Shown: positions 1 to 7,311 of the stretch, in pieces
Layout: each line of letters opens with the position of its first letter
How positions within the stretch are numbered: position 1 is the stretch's first letter
Assembly (NCBI RefSeq): GCF_041321155.1
Contig: NZ_JBGGWB010000002.1
Coordinates: 248,001-312,000, forward strand
Length of the DNA: 64,000 nucleotides
Source of the DNA: Sphingomonas sp. IW22
Lineage (GTDB): Bacteria > Pseudomonadota > Alphaproteobacteria > Sphingomonadales > Sphingomonadaceae
Direction: 5' to 3'
Notes under the pieces: model-generated
What the model was told of the DNA's origin: nothing
The model's input: the letters and a program-made list of their open reading frames with translations, nothing else
Database searches by the model: none
Made by a program: the position numbers and the translations under genes

Positions 1-414
1 GCATCGAATGTGCGGCTGGCGGCACGCGAAGTCGGGGTGAACCCGGCCAGCGCCTATGCGCTGAAACGGCGCGATCCGGCTTTTGCGGCCTTGTGGCAGG
101 AGGCGATCGAGCAAGGATATGACCGGCTGGAGCAGGCGCTGATCGAAAAGGCGCGCGGTCAGATCAACGAGTTTCCGATCGAGGGCGGCGCGGTGATCGT
201 GACAGGCAATGGCACGGATATTTCGAACCCGGCGGCGATGGTTGATGGCCGGGTAGAGATCGACGTGAAGCTGGCCCAGTGGCTGCTGGAGCGACAGGAC
301 CGAAAGCGCGGCAAGACCGGGGGTCGCCGCCCGGTCCAGATCACGCGCGAGGCGGTGGAGGCCAAGATTCTGAAGAAGCTGGACGCGCTGGCGCGGCGGA
401 GGCTGACCGATTGA
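1..414 (+). CDS. GTA-type small terminase subunit (TerS-like), 5' end cut by window
   Basis: The reading frame is open from base 1, so the start lies upstream; the GTG at 10 is probably internal. The visible N-terminus has a helix-turn-helix look (residues around VGVNPASAYALKRRDP), as expected of a small terminase that recognises DNA and hands it to the large subunit. The C-terminus is basic (ARRR). It ends in a TTGA overlap with the large terminase gene, and its position matches g1 of the Rhodobacter capsulatus GTA. GTA small terminases are thought to be poor at specific recognition, which fits random packaging. Function is assigned from position plus the HTH; similarity to a specific family member was not tested. 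Confidence 0.7.
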   Translation, partial: ASNVRLAAREVGVNPASAYALKRRDPAFAALWQEAIEQGYDRLEQALIEKARGQINEFPIEGGAVIVTGNGTDISNPAAMVDGRVEIDVKLAQWLLERQDRKRGKTGGRRPVQITREAVEAKILKKLDALARRRLTD

Positions 415-1727
415 GCGCGGGCGGGCGCGATGCCTGGGCCGAACTGGGCGCGGCGGGGGAGCGGGCGCGGCGGCTGGTGCTGAAGGATCTGGACGAGCGG
501 GAGATTGCGGCATTTGACGAGGAATGGTCCGCATGGGCGCATGACGGGCAACTGGCGCCGCCGGGCGACTGGGGCGTGTGGCTGATCCGTGCGGGGCGGG
601 GGTTCGGCAAGACGCGGGCGGGGGCCGAATGGGTCAGCGCGGTGGCGCGCGACATGCCGGGCGCGCGCATCGCCCTGATCGGCGGGTCGATCGAGGAAGC
701 GCGGCGCGTGATGGTGGAGGGGCCGAGCGGATTGCTGGCGGTGGCGAGGGCGACCGAGCGGGACGCGATGCGCTGGCAGGGCGGGGTGCTGCGCTTTGCG
801 GGCGGGGCGGAGGCGTTCGTCTATTCCGCCGCCGCGCCGGAGACATTGCGCGGGCCGGAACATCATATGGCGTGGGCCGACGAACTGGGCAAATGGCGCG
901 CGCGGGCGGGGGCGGCGGCGTGGGACAATCTTCGCATGGGCCTGCGCCTGGGTGAGCGGCCGCGCGTGCTGGTCACGACGACGCCGCGCCCGACCGCGTT
1001 GATGCGCCGGGTGATGGCGTTGCCGGGGCTGGTCGAGACGCTGGGGCGGACGCGCGACAATCCGCATCTGCCGGACAGCTTCGTCGGCGCGATGATCGCC
1101 GATTATGGCGGCACGCGGCTGGGGCGGCAGGAGCTGGACGGCGAGCTGGTCGAGGATGTGGCGGGCGCATTGTGGTCGCGCGCGCTGATCGAGCGGGTGC
1201 GGGTGCGTGAGGTGCCGCGGCTGGTGCGCGTCGTCGTTGGCGTCGATCCGCCTGCCGGGACCGAGGGGGATGCGTGCGGCATCGTCGCGGCGGGGCTGGG
1301 CGAGGACGGGCGCGGATATGTGATCGAGGATGCGAGCGTCGTCGGCGCCTCCCCCGAGGGCTGGGCGCGGGCGGTGGTGGCGTGCGCGGCGCGCCACGAT
1401 GCCGAGCGGGTGGTGGCGGAGGTGAATCAGGGCGGCGCGATGGTCGCCAGCGTGCTGCACGCGGTCGACGCCGCGCTGCCCGTCCGCAGCGTTCATGCGA
1501 CACGCGGCAAGGCGGCGCGGGCGGAGCCGGTGGCGGCGCTTTATGAGCAGGGACGCGTGGCGCATGTCGGCGCGTACCCGGCGCTGGAGGACGAGCTGTG
1601 CGGCCTGATCGCGGGCGGCGGTTACGAGGGGCCGGGCCGGTCCCCCGACCGCGCCGATGCGTGTGTGTGGGCGCTGAGCGAATTGATGCTGGCGCGGCGG
1701 GGCCGTGTCGGCGTGCGCGGGGTGTGA
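411..1727 (+). CDS. GTA/phage large terminase subunit (ATPase-nuclease)
   Basis: Packaging motor that pumps DNA into the prohead and cuts it. Starting at the TTG at 411, which overlaps the upstream stop, the protein has 438 residues. A Walker A motif (GRGFGKT) lies near residues 62-68, a Walker B-like stretch with D157-E158 follows (MAWADELGKW), and a TTTPRP coupling motif is near 189-194. The C-terminal RNase H-like nuclease shows candidate acidic residues D279 (VGVDPP), E338 (VAEVNQGG) and D413/D416 (SPDRADAC). A longer in-frame start at 279 would overlap the small terminase by more than 130 bases and encode low-complexity shadow sequence, so it was not used. Intact, with all motor motifs present. 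Confidence 0.93.
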   Translation: MSAGGRDAWAELGAAGERARRLVLKDLDEREIAAFDEEWSAWAHDGQLAPPGDWGVWLIRAGRGFGKTRAGAEWVSAVARDMPGARIALIGGSIEEARRVMVEGPSGLLAVARATERDAMRWQGGVLRFAGGAEAFVYSAAAPETLRGPEHHMAWADELGKWRARAGAAAWDNLRMGLRLGERPRVLVTTTPRPTALMRRVMALPGLVETLGRTRDNPHLPDSFVGAMIADYGGTRLGRQELDGELVEDVAGALWSRALIERVRVREVPRLVRVVVGVDPPAGTEGDACGIVAAGLGEDGRGYVIEDASVVGASPEGWARAVVACAARHDAERVVAEVNQGGAMVASVLHAVDAALPVRSVHATRGKAARAEPVAALYEQGRVAHVGAYPALEDELCGLIAGGGYEGPGRSPDRADACVWALSELMLARRGRVGVRGV

Positions 1728-1759
1728 CGACCCCAAACTGACTTTTCAGGAGAACGACC

Positions 1760-2872
1760 ATGAAATGGTTCGGGCGCAAGGCGGCCGGGCGCGATGGCGC
1801 GCGGCCGTTGCTGGGGCATGCGGGGCAGGGGGTGCGGATCGGCGAATGGCCCGCCGCCTATGCCGATCAGGTGCGGGAGGGATATTGCGGCAACCCCGTC
1901 GCGCAACGCGCGGTGCGGGTGGTGGCCGAAGCGGTGGCGTCGGCGCCCGTCGAGGCGAGCGAGCCGGCGCTGGCGGCGCTGGTCGCCGAACGATCGAACG
2001 GGCAGCCGTTGATGGAGACGCTGGCGGCGCAGATGCTGTTGCACGGCAATGCCTATGCCCAGATTCTGGGCGACGGGGCGGGCGGTGTGGCGGAATTGTT
2101 CGCGCTGAGGCCCGAACGGGTGGGGATCGACACCGACGCCAATGGCTGGCCGGTGGCGTACCGATACGGCGTCGGCGCGCGGTTGATGAAGCTGCCGGTG
2201 GAGGATGCGGGCGGTCGGCCCAGCGTGATCCATATCCGCCATTTTCATCCGCTGGACGATCATCTGGGGCTGGGGTGCCTGGGCGCGGCGATGGGGGCGA
2301 TCGCCATCCACAATGCCGCGACGCGGTGGAACAAGGCGCTGCTGGACAATGCCGCGCGGCCCAGCGGCGCGCTGGTGTACGACCCCGGCGACGGATCGAG
2401 CCTGTCGGCGGAGCAGTTCCGGCGGCTGAAGGAGGAAATGGCGCTAGCCTATCAGGGGGCGGGCAATGCCGGTCGGCCGATGCTGCTGGAAGGCGGCCTC
2501 AAATGGCAGGCGATCAGCATGACGCCCGCCGACATGGATTTCGTGGGGCTGAAGGCAGCGGCGGCGCGGGAGATCGCGCTGGCGTTCGGCGTGCCGCCGA
2601 TGCTGATGGGGCTGCCGGGCGACAATGCATATGCCAATTATCGCGAGGCCAATCGCGCATTGTGGCGCCAGACGATTGTGCCGCTGGCCGACAATATCCT
2701 GGGCGCGGTGGCAGAGGCGCTGCGGCCGTGGTTCTCCGACGCGCGGCTGTCGGTCGCGATCGACCGGGTGGGTGTGCTGGGCGAGGAGCGCGCGGCGCTG
2801 TGGCAGCGGATCGGCGGGGCCGATTTCCTGAGCGACGAGGAAAAGCGCCGGATGCTGGGGGTGACGCCATGA
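1760..2872 (+). CDS. Phage/GTA portal protein (HK97 family)
   Basis: Dodecameric channel at the capsid vertex through which DNA enters and to which the tail attaches. The 370-residue protein has the HK97-type portal pattern: N-terminal GYCGNPVAQRAVRVVAE, a central NKALLDNAARPSG region, and the conserved FGVPPMLMGLPGDNAYANYREA stretch near residues 275-296. An AGGAG Shine-Dalgarno sequence precedes the ATG. It follows the terminase by 32 bases and overlaps the next gene by four (ATGA). Position equals g3 of RcGTA. No truncation is apparent. Confidence 0.94.
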   Translation: MKWFGRKAAGRDGARPLLGHAGQGVRIGEWPAAYADQVREGYCGNPVAQRAVRVVAEAVASAPVEASEPALAALVAERSNGQPLMETLAAQMLLHGNAYAQILGDGAGGVAELFALRPERVGIDTDANGWPVAYRYGVGARLMKLPVEDAGGRPSVIHIRHFHPLDDHLGLGCLGAAMGAIAIHNAATRWNKALLDNAARPSGALVYDPGDGSSLSAEQFRRLKEEMALAYQGAGNAGRPMLLEGGLKWQAISMTPADMDFVGLKAAAAREIALAFGVPPMLMGLPGDNAYANYREANRALWRQTIVPLADNILGAVAEALRPWFSDARLSVAIDRVGVLGEERAALWQRIGGADFLSDEEKRRMLGVTP

Positions 2873-3171
2873 GCGCGCTGCTGGCCGAACTGATCGCGCA
2901 GGCCGAGGCGGAGGGCGCCAGCCTGTCGGTGCTGCGCGGCATTGCCGAGGAAGCGGGAGAGAATGCGGCGGCGCGCGCGCTGGCGCGGCTGGGGCTGGCC
3001 GATGCGGGCGCGGCCAAGGACATGGCCGAGCTGCGCGAGCTGCTGGCGGCATGGCGCGATGCCAAGCGGTCGGCGGTGCGCGCGGTGCTGGCGTGGATGA
3101 CGCACATGCTGACGGCGTGCCTGCTGGTCGGGCTGGCGGTGAAGCTGGGCTTTTCGGGGTGGGTGAAGTGA
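2869..3171 (+). CDS. Small GTA-cluster membrane protein (DUF6127-like, g3.5 position)
   Basis: A 100-residue protein starting in the ATGA overlap with the portal gene and ending in a GTGA overlap with the protease gene. The first two thirds are charged, alanine-rich and probably helical; the last 30 residues hold one hydrophobic segment (MLTACLLVGLAVKLGF) suited to a single membrane span near the C-terminus. It sits where RcGTA and relatives carry g3.5. I recognise it as resembling the DUF6127 family of sphingomonads; its role is unknown. A tail-anchored protein in a capsid module could link assembly to the membrane or aid release, but that is inference. Confidence 0.72.
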   Translation: MSALLAELIAQAEAEGASLSVLRGIAEEAGENAAARALARLGLADAGAAKDMAELRELLAAWRDAKRSAVRAVLAWMTHMLTACLLVGLAVKLGFSGWVK

Positions 3172-3566
3172 GGGGCGTGCTGCGCTTTGCCGGTTACGCC
3201 GCCGTGTTCGACCGGGCGGACCGGGGCGGGGATGTGGTGCGGCGGGGGGCCTTTGCGGGCGCGGGGGCGGTGCCGTTGTTGTGGCAGCATGGCGGCGCGC
3301 CGGTCGGCCGGATCGAGGCGCTGGGCGAGGATGCGCGTGGCCTGCGCGTGCTGGGGCGGGTCGAGCGGCCGGAACTGGCGCGGATGGTGGCGTGCGGGGC
3401 GGTGACGGGGCTGTCGTTCGGGTACCGGGCGCGGGTGGTGGCGCCGGGAACATATCGTGAACTGATCCGGCTGGACCTGCAGGAGGTGAGCCTTGTCGCG
3501 CAGCCGATGCAGCCGCTGGCGCGGATCACGGCAATCGAGTGGTTTGAGGAGGAAGTAACGGCATGA
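3168..3566 (+). CDS. GTA/HK97-type prohead protease
   Basis: Matures the capsid by cleaving scaffold or capsid termini. From the GTG at 3168, coupled to the upstream stop, the protein has 132 residues, close to the core of U35/S78 proteases. The N-terminal strand RFAGYAAVFD is typical of the family. Candidate catalytic residues are H41 (LLWQHGGAPVG) and S83 (VTGLSFGYR). It overlaps the capsid gene by four bases. Longer in-frame starts upstream read through the previous gene and give unlikely sequence. Position matches RcGTA g4. Confidence 0.9.
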   Translation: MRGVLRFAGYAAVFDRADRGGDVVRRGAFAGAGAVPLLWQHGGAPVGRIEALGEDARGLRVLGRVERPELARMVACGAVTGLSFGYRARVVAPGTYRELIRLDLQEVSLVAQPMQPLARITAIEWFEEEVTA

Positions 3567-4600
3567 CGAAGATCGACATGAGCTTTGCAGGGGCGATTCC
3601 GGCCGGTGACGCGCGGCCGATGCTGGAGGGGGCGCGCGCACCCGGCGGCGGGGTGTTCGAAGGGTTCCTGCGCGCCGGCACCGGCATGGCGGAGGCCAAG
3701 GCGTTCACCGGCGTGACGGGTGCCGACGGCGGCTATGCCGTGCCGCGCGAGATCGACCAAGTGATCGACGCCGCGCTGAAATCGGCCAGCCCGATCCGCA
3801 GCATCGCCAATGTGGTGCAGGTCGGGTCGAACGGATACCGCAAGCTGGTGACGGCGGGCGGCATCGCATCGGGCTGGGCCAGCGAAGGCGGCGCGCGGGC
3901 GGAGACTGCAACGCCGACCTTCCACGAAATCGCGCCGCCGATGGGCGAGCTGTACGCCAATCCGGCGGCGAGCCAGGCGATGCTGGACGATGCTGGATTT
4001 GACGTTGAGGGCTGGCTGGCCAGTGAGATTGCGATGGAATTCGCCGTGGCCGAGGGCGCGGCGTTTGTCGGCGGCGACGGCGTGGACAAGCCGCGCGGTT
4101 TCCTGGCGCTGCCCACCGCCGCCACGCCCGATGAGGCGCGGGCATTCGGCACGTTGCAGCATGTGGCGAGCGGCGCGGCGGGAGATTTCGCCGCCAATCC
4201 GCAGGACCGGCTGATCGACCTGATCCAGTCGCTGCGCGCGCCATATCGACAGGGCGCGGCGTGGGTGATGAACGGTGCGACGCTGGCGCGGATCCGCAAG
4301 TTCAAGACCGCCGATGGCGCGTTCCTGTGGTCGCCGGGGCTGGCGGCGGGGCAGCCCGACATGCTGCTGGGCTATCCGGTGGTCGAGGCCGAGGCGATGC
4401 CCGACATCACGGCGAACAGCCTGTCGATCGCCTTCGGCAACTTCAAGGCGGGGTATGTCATCGCCGAACGCGGGGAGACGCAGATCCTGCGCGATCCATA
4501 TTCGAACAAGCCGTTCGTCCACTTCTACGCCACCAAGCGCGTCGGCGGGGCGGTGAGCAATTCGGAAGCGATCAAGCTGATGAAGTTCGCCGCCGCGTGA
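3563..4600 (+). CDS. Major capsid protein (HK97 fold)
   Basis: Shell protein of the GTA-like head, 345 residues. Typical features are the TGADGGYAVPREI region near residues 50-62, an E-loop-like stretch around WASEGGARAETATPTF, GFLALPTA, and the C-terminal AYVIAERG-like stretch (FKAGYVIAERGETQILRDPY). It starts in an ATGA overlap with the protease. It is shorter than the roughly 400-residue RcGTA capsid, mainly because little N-terminal delta/scaffold segment precedes the mature domain, so less is available for the adjacent protease to remove. A GC-rich hairpin follows the stop. Confidence 0.94.
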   Translation: MTKIDMSFAGAIPAGDARPMLEGARAPGGGVFEGFLRAGTGMAEAKAFTGVTGADGGYAVPREIDQVIDAALKSASPIRSIANVVQVGSNGYRKLVTAGGIASGWASEGGARAETATPTFHEIAPPMGELYANPAASQAMLDDAGFDVEGWLASEIAMEFAVAEGAAFVGGDGVDKPRGFLALPTAATPDEARAFGTLQHVASGAAGDFAANPQDRLIDLIQSLRAPYRQGAAWVMNGATLARIRKFKTADGAFLWSPGLAAGQPDMLLGYPVVEAEAMPDITANSLSIAFGNFKAGYVIAERGETQILRDPYSNKPFVHFYATKRVGGAVSNSEAIKLMKFAAA

Positions 4601-4617
4601 TGATCCCCTGAACCTGT

Positions 4618-4655
4618 CCCCCTCCCCGCGCGACGGCGGGGCGGGGGTCTTCTTT
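4618..4655 (+). terminator. GC-rich hairpin with T-rich tail after capsid gene
   Basis: Five C (4618-4622) and CCCCGC (4624-4629) pair with GCGGGG (4636-4641) and five G (4643-4647), with one T/C mismatch and a six-base loop. TCTTCTTT follows at 4648-4655. This looks like an intrinsic terminator or attenuator inside the GTA cluster. It would lower expression of the connector and tail genes relative to capsid. The T run is interrupted, so partial readthrough is likely. Confidence 0.55.
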
Positions 4656-4668
4656 GGTGGAGACGGGG

Positions 4669-5187
4669 ATGACGGATGAGGATCGGGCCGCGGCGGTGGC
4701 CGCGGTCAAGGCGCTGGTGCGATCAACAAGCGCCGCCGAAGACGCGCTGATCGCGACGTTGGTGTGCGAGGCGATGGACCTGGCCGAACGCTTTACGGGA
4801 CAGGTGCTGATCGCGCGCGACGTGACCGAGCGGATCGGCGCGGACGGGCGCTGGCGGCGGCTGACGACGACGCCGGTGCTGCGGATCGACGGGGTGCGCG
4901 ATGCCGCGGGCGTGGCAATGCCGGTCGGCCAATGGGCGGTCGACATCGACGGCAATGGTGATGGGTGGGTGCGCGTCACCGGTGCGCCGCGCGTGGTCGC
5001 GGTGTCGATGCGCGCGGGGCTGGCGCCGGACTGGGCCACGCTGCCCGGCGGGATTGCCGGCGGAATCGTGCGGATGGCGGCCTATCGCTTTGACGCGCGG
5101 GACACGGGGGAAGTGCCGCCCGCAGCGGTCGCGGCCCTGTGGCGGCCGTGGCGGCGGATGCGGCTGAGCGAAGGGATGCGGGCATGA
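4669..5187 (+). CDS. Head-tail connector protein (phiE125 gp8 / g6-like)
   Basis: Adaptor between portal and tail, 172 residues from the ATG at 4669, which has GGAG six bases upstream; TTG 4654 and GTG 4657 are weaker alternatives. The helical N-terminus (ALVRSTSAAEDALIATLVCEA) and the following segment ending in RIDGVRDAAG match the phiE125 gp8-type connectors that occupy the g6 position in GTA clusters. It is the first gene after the intracluster hairpin and overlaps the next gene by four bases. Confidence 0.85.
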   Translation: MTDEDRAAAVAAVKALVRSTSAAEDALIATLVCEAMDLAERFTGQVLIARDVTERIGADGRWRRLTTTPVLRIDGVRDAAGVAMPVGQWAVDIDGNGDGWVRVTGAPRVVAVSMRAGLAPDWATLPGGIAGGIVRMAAYRFDARDTGEVPPAAVAALWRPWRRMRLSEGMRA

Positions 5188-5381
5188 GCGGGCGGGTGAC
5201 ACGGGCCGGCGAAGCGCGGGCGGAGGCGGTGCGCGAGCGTGTCGCGGCGCTGCTGGGCGAGGTGCTGCCCGGCGCCCAGGTGCGGGTCGAGGGGGAGCGG
5301 GTCGTGGCCGAGGGGCGGGGACTGCGCGGTGCGGCGGTGCGGGTGGCGGCGCTGCGATGGGTGGCGGGGGCGCTGAAATGA
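5184..5381 (+). CDS. Very small GTA-cluster protein at the g7 (stopper) position
   Basis: A 65-residue protein beginning in an ATGA overlap with the connector gene and ending in an ATGA overlap with the DUF3168 gene. The N-terminal half is a charged helix (RAGEARAEAVRERVAALLGE); the C-terminal half resembles a short beta-hairpin plus helix (VEGERVVAEGRGLRG). In RcGTA this slot holds a head-tail adaptor of about 110 residues. Whether this is a shrunken stopper or an unrelated sphingomonad-specific part cannot be read from sequence alone. Coupled translation on both sides supports a genuine gene. Confidence 0.7.
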   Translation: MSGRVTRAGEARAEAVRERVAALLGEVLPGAQVRVEGERVVAEGRGLRGAAVRVAALRWVAGALK

Positions 5382-5773
5382 CGGCGGCGCGATTGCATGA
5401 GGCACTGGCGGCGGCACTGGCGGCGCATCCGCCGCTGGCCGGGAGCGTGACGGCGGTGTTCGCCAGCCCGCCGGTGCGCGCCGCCGCCCCCTATGCGCTG
5501 GTGGCCGAAGCGGTGGTGGCCGACTGGTCGACCAAGGACGCCGAGGGGTTCGAGGCGCGGGTGGCGGTCGAACTGCATGACGGGGGCGAGGACGGGGCGC
5601 GGGTGCGGGCGTTGACGGGGGCGGCACAGGCGGCGGTGGCGGCGATGCCCCACGCACTGGGCGAGGGCTGGCGGATCGTCAGCCGCGGCTTTGTCCGACA
5701 GCGCATCGTGCGGACGCGCGGGGAATGGGTGGGCACCGTCGAATATCGAGTGCGGGTGCTGGCAGGCGGTTGA
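5378..5773 (+). CDS. DUF3168 tail terminator/completion protein (g8-like)
   Basis: A 131-residue protein that caps the tail tube and joins it to the head in related siphophages and GTAs. Family marks are PYALVAEAVVADWSTKD, VAVELHDGGEDGARVRALTGAA and the closing GTVEYRVRVL strand. The ATG at 5378 is coupled to the upstream stop; an earlier in-frame ATG at 5357 lies inside the previous gene. Fourteen bases separate it from the tail tube gene. Position corresponds to RcGTA g8. Confidence 0.86.
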   Translation: MTAARLHEALAAALAAHPPLAGSVTAVFASPPVRAAAPYALVAEAVVADWSTKDAEGFEARVAVELHDGGEDGARVRALTGAAQAAVAAMPHALGEGWRIVSRGFVRQRIVRTRGEWVGTVEYRVRVLAGG

Positions 5774-5787
5774 GCGAGGAGGAACTT

Positions 5788-6195
5788 ATGGCGGTGGAAA
5801 AGGGCAGCGCGTTTTTGCTGAAGGTCGGCAATGGCGGCGACCCGGTGGCGTATCAGACGGTCGCGGGTCTTCGCACCACGCAATTGTCGATCAATGGTGA
5901 GGCGGTGGCGATCACCAGCAAGGATTCGGGCGGCTGGCGCGAATTGCTGTCGGGGGCGGGCGTGCGGTCGGTCAGCGTGGCGGCGGCCGGGATCTTTACC
6001 GGATCGGCGGCGGAGCAGCGGATCAAGGGCAATGCGCTGGCAGGCATCGTCGACGATTACCGGCTGACATTCGAAAGCGGGGAAGCGATGACCGGGCGGT
6101 TCCTGGTCACGCGGCTGGATTATGCCGGGGATGTCGGCGGCGAGCGCAGTTACACGCTGGCGCTGGAAAGCTCCGGCGCGGTGGTGAGCGAATGA
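5788..6195 (+). CDS. Major tail (tube) protein, TP901-1 type (g9-like)
   Basis: Tube subunit, 135 residues from the ATG at 5788 with a strong AGGAGG sequence just upstream. The pattern GSAFLLKVGNGGDPVAYQTVAG followed by LRTTQLSINGEAVAITSKDS and ending in RSYTLALESSGAV is characteristic of TP901-1-type tube proteins. It is the only structural gene here with a strong independent ribosome binding site, in keeping with need for many copies. The stop overlaps the next start. Confidence 0.92.
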   Translation: MAVEKGSAFLLKVGNGGDPVAYQTVAGLRTTQLSINGEAVAITSKDSGGWRELLSGAGVRSVSVAAAGIFTGSAAEQRIKGNALAGIVDDYRLTFESGEAMTGRFLVTRLDYAGDVGGERSYTLALESSGAVVSE

Positions 6196-6497
6196 GCGCC
6201 AATCCGGTGCGGGGCGAGGCGGCGATCCGGGTGAACGGGTTGGAGCTGGTGCTGCGCCCCAGTTTCGCCGCGCTGGTGTCGGCGGAGGCGGAGCTGGGGC
6301 CGCTGTTCGCGCTGGTCGAGCGGGCCGCGGCGGGGCGGCTGGCGATGGGGGAGATGGTGGCGCTGTTCTGGCACTGCCTGCGCGAGCCAGCGCCGATGCC
6401 GCGCGATGCCTTTGCCGAGGGGGTGGCGGCGGGCGGGCTGGCCGCCGCGACGCCCGCGCTGAAGCTGCTGCTGGGCCAGATTCTGGGCGGGCGGTGA
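6192..6497 (+). CDS. GTA gp10-like tail assembly chaperone
   Basis: A 101-residue protein coupled to the tail tube gene (ATGA). The region AAIRVNGLELVLRPSFAALV followed by a helical domain with ALFWHCLREPAP matches the GTA gp10 family (Phage_TAC_11 type), the first of the paired tail assembly chaperones that coat the tape measure during tail assembly. It is followed with a one-base overlap by a second, shorter chaperone-like gene. In many phages the pair is produced by ribosomal frameshift; here they are separate coupled genes. Confidence 0.87.
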   Translation: MSANPVRGEAAIRVNGLELVLRPSFAALVSAEAELGPLFALVERAAAGRLAMGEMVALFWHCLREPAPMPRDAFAEGVAAGGLAAATPALKLLLGQILGGR

Positions 6498-6685
6498 TGT
6501 TTGCCGAGGCGGCCGGGCGGCTGGCGGGCATGGCGGGGGTGATGTTCGGCTGGTCGCCCGATGCCTTTTGGACAGCGACGCCCGCCGAACTGGCGGCGCT
6601 GGTGCGGACGCTGGCGGGGGACGCGGCGCCGGTGGCCGATGCGCGCGACCTGGCGCGATTGATGGAGGCTTTTCCCGATGGATGA
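6497..6685 (+). CDS. Second small tail assembly chaperone (g10.1-like)
   Basis: A 62-residue protein from the ATG at 6497, which shares its A with the upstream TGA; a GTG at 6494 is an alternative start. The motif MFGWSPDAFWTATPAELAAL is typical of the small Phage_TAC_6 proteins encoded between gp10 and the tape measure in GTA clusters. It probably acts with the upstream chaperone. The stop overlaps the tape measure start by eight bases. Confidence 0.82.
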   Translation: MFAEAAGRLAGMAGVMFGWSPDAFWTATPAELAALVRTLAGDAAPVADARDLARLMEAFPDG

Positions 6686-7289
6686 GGAAATCGAACGGCT
6701 GGTGGTCAGCGTGCGCGCCGACACCGGCGCATTCGCCCGCGACGTGGCGGCGATGCGCGCCAGCCTGGAGGGGCCGCTGGAGGCCGGGGTCGACCGCGCG
6801 GGGCGGGCGATCGAGACGACGCTGTCGCGCGCGATCCGTACCGGGCGGGTCGGGTTCGAGGATCTCGGCCGGATCGCGACATCGGTGATGAACGAGGTGG
6901 CGGCGGGTGCGGTGCGCGGCGGGTTGTCGCAACTGCTGGGCGGCAGCGCGGGCGGCGGCGGGGGCGGTGCGGGGCTGTTGTCGGCGCTGGCCAGCGTGCT
7001 GGCGGGGGCCCCGGGGCGGGCGACCGGCGGGCCGGTGTCGCCGGGTCGCCCCTATTGGGTGGGGGAGCGCGGGCCGGAACTGTTCGTGCCGACCAGCGCG
7101 GGCCGGGTCGAGGTGCCGGGTGCGGTGCCGGTCGCTGCACGGCCGATGGCGGCGGTAGCCCCGCCTGCGCGCGACGTTCGCGTGGCGATTACCGTGAAGG
7201 CCAGCGGCGGCGAGGCACCGGCGGCGCTGGCGCGGTCGGGGCGGCAGGTGGCGCGCGCGGTGCGATCCGCGCTGGCGGCGGTGGACTGA
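6678..7289 (+). CDS. Short tape measure protein (g11-like)
   Basis: A 203-residue tape measure that sets tail length, about the size of RcGTA g11. The first 75 residues are helical (VVSVRADTGAFARDVAAMRAS), followed by a glycine run (GGGGGGAG) and a typical tape-measure C-terminal motif (ATGGPVSPGRPYWVGERGPE). The short length predicts a short tail. It overlaps the upstream chaperone by eight bases and lies 22 bases before the distal tail gene. Confidence 0.87.
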   Translation: MDEEIERLVVSVRADTGAFARDVAAMRASLEGPLEAGVDRAGRAIETTLSRAIRTGRVGFEDLGRIATSVMNEVAAGAVRGGLSQLLGGSAGGGGGGAGLLSALASVLAGAPGRATGGPVSPGRPYWVGERGPELFVPTSAGRVEVPGAVPVAARPMAAVAPPARDVRVAITVKASGGEAPAALARSGRQVARAVRSALAAVD

Positions 7290-7311
7290 GCGCGCTTTCG
7301 GGGAGACGATC

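Noticed and set aside
279..410. Upstream extension of the large terminase gene
   Set aside because: It would overlap the small terminase by more than 130 bases and encodes Gly/Pro/Arg-rich filler. TTG 411 overlapping the stop is the natural start.
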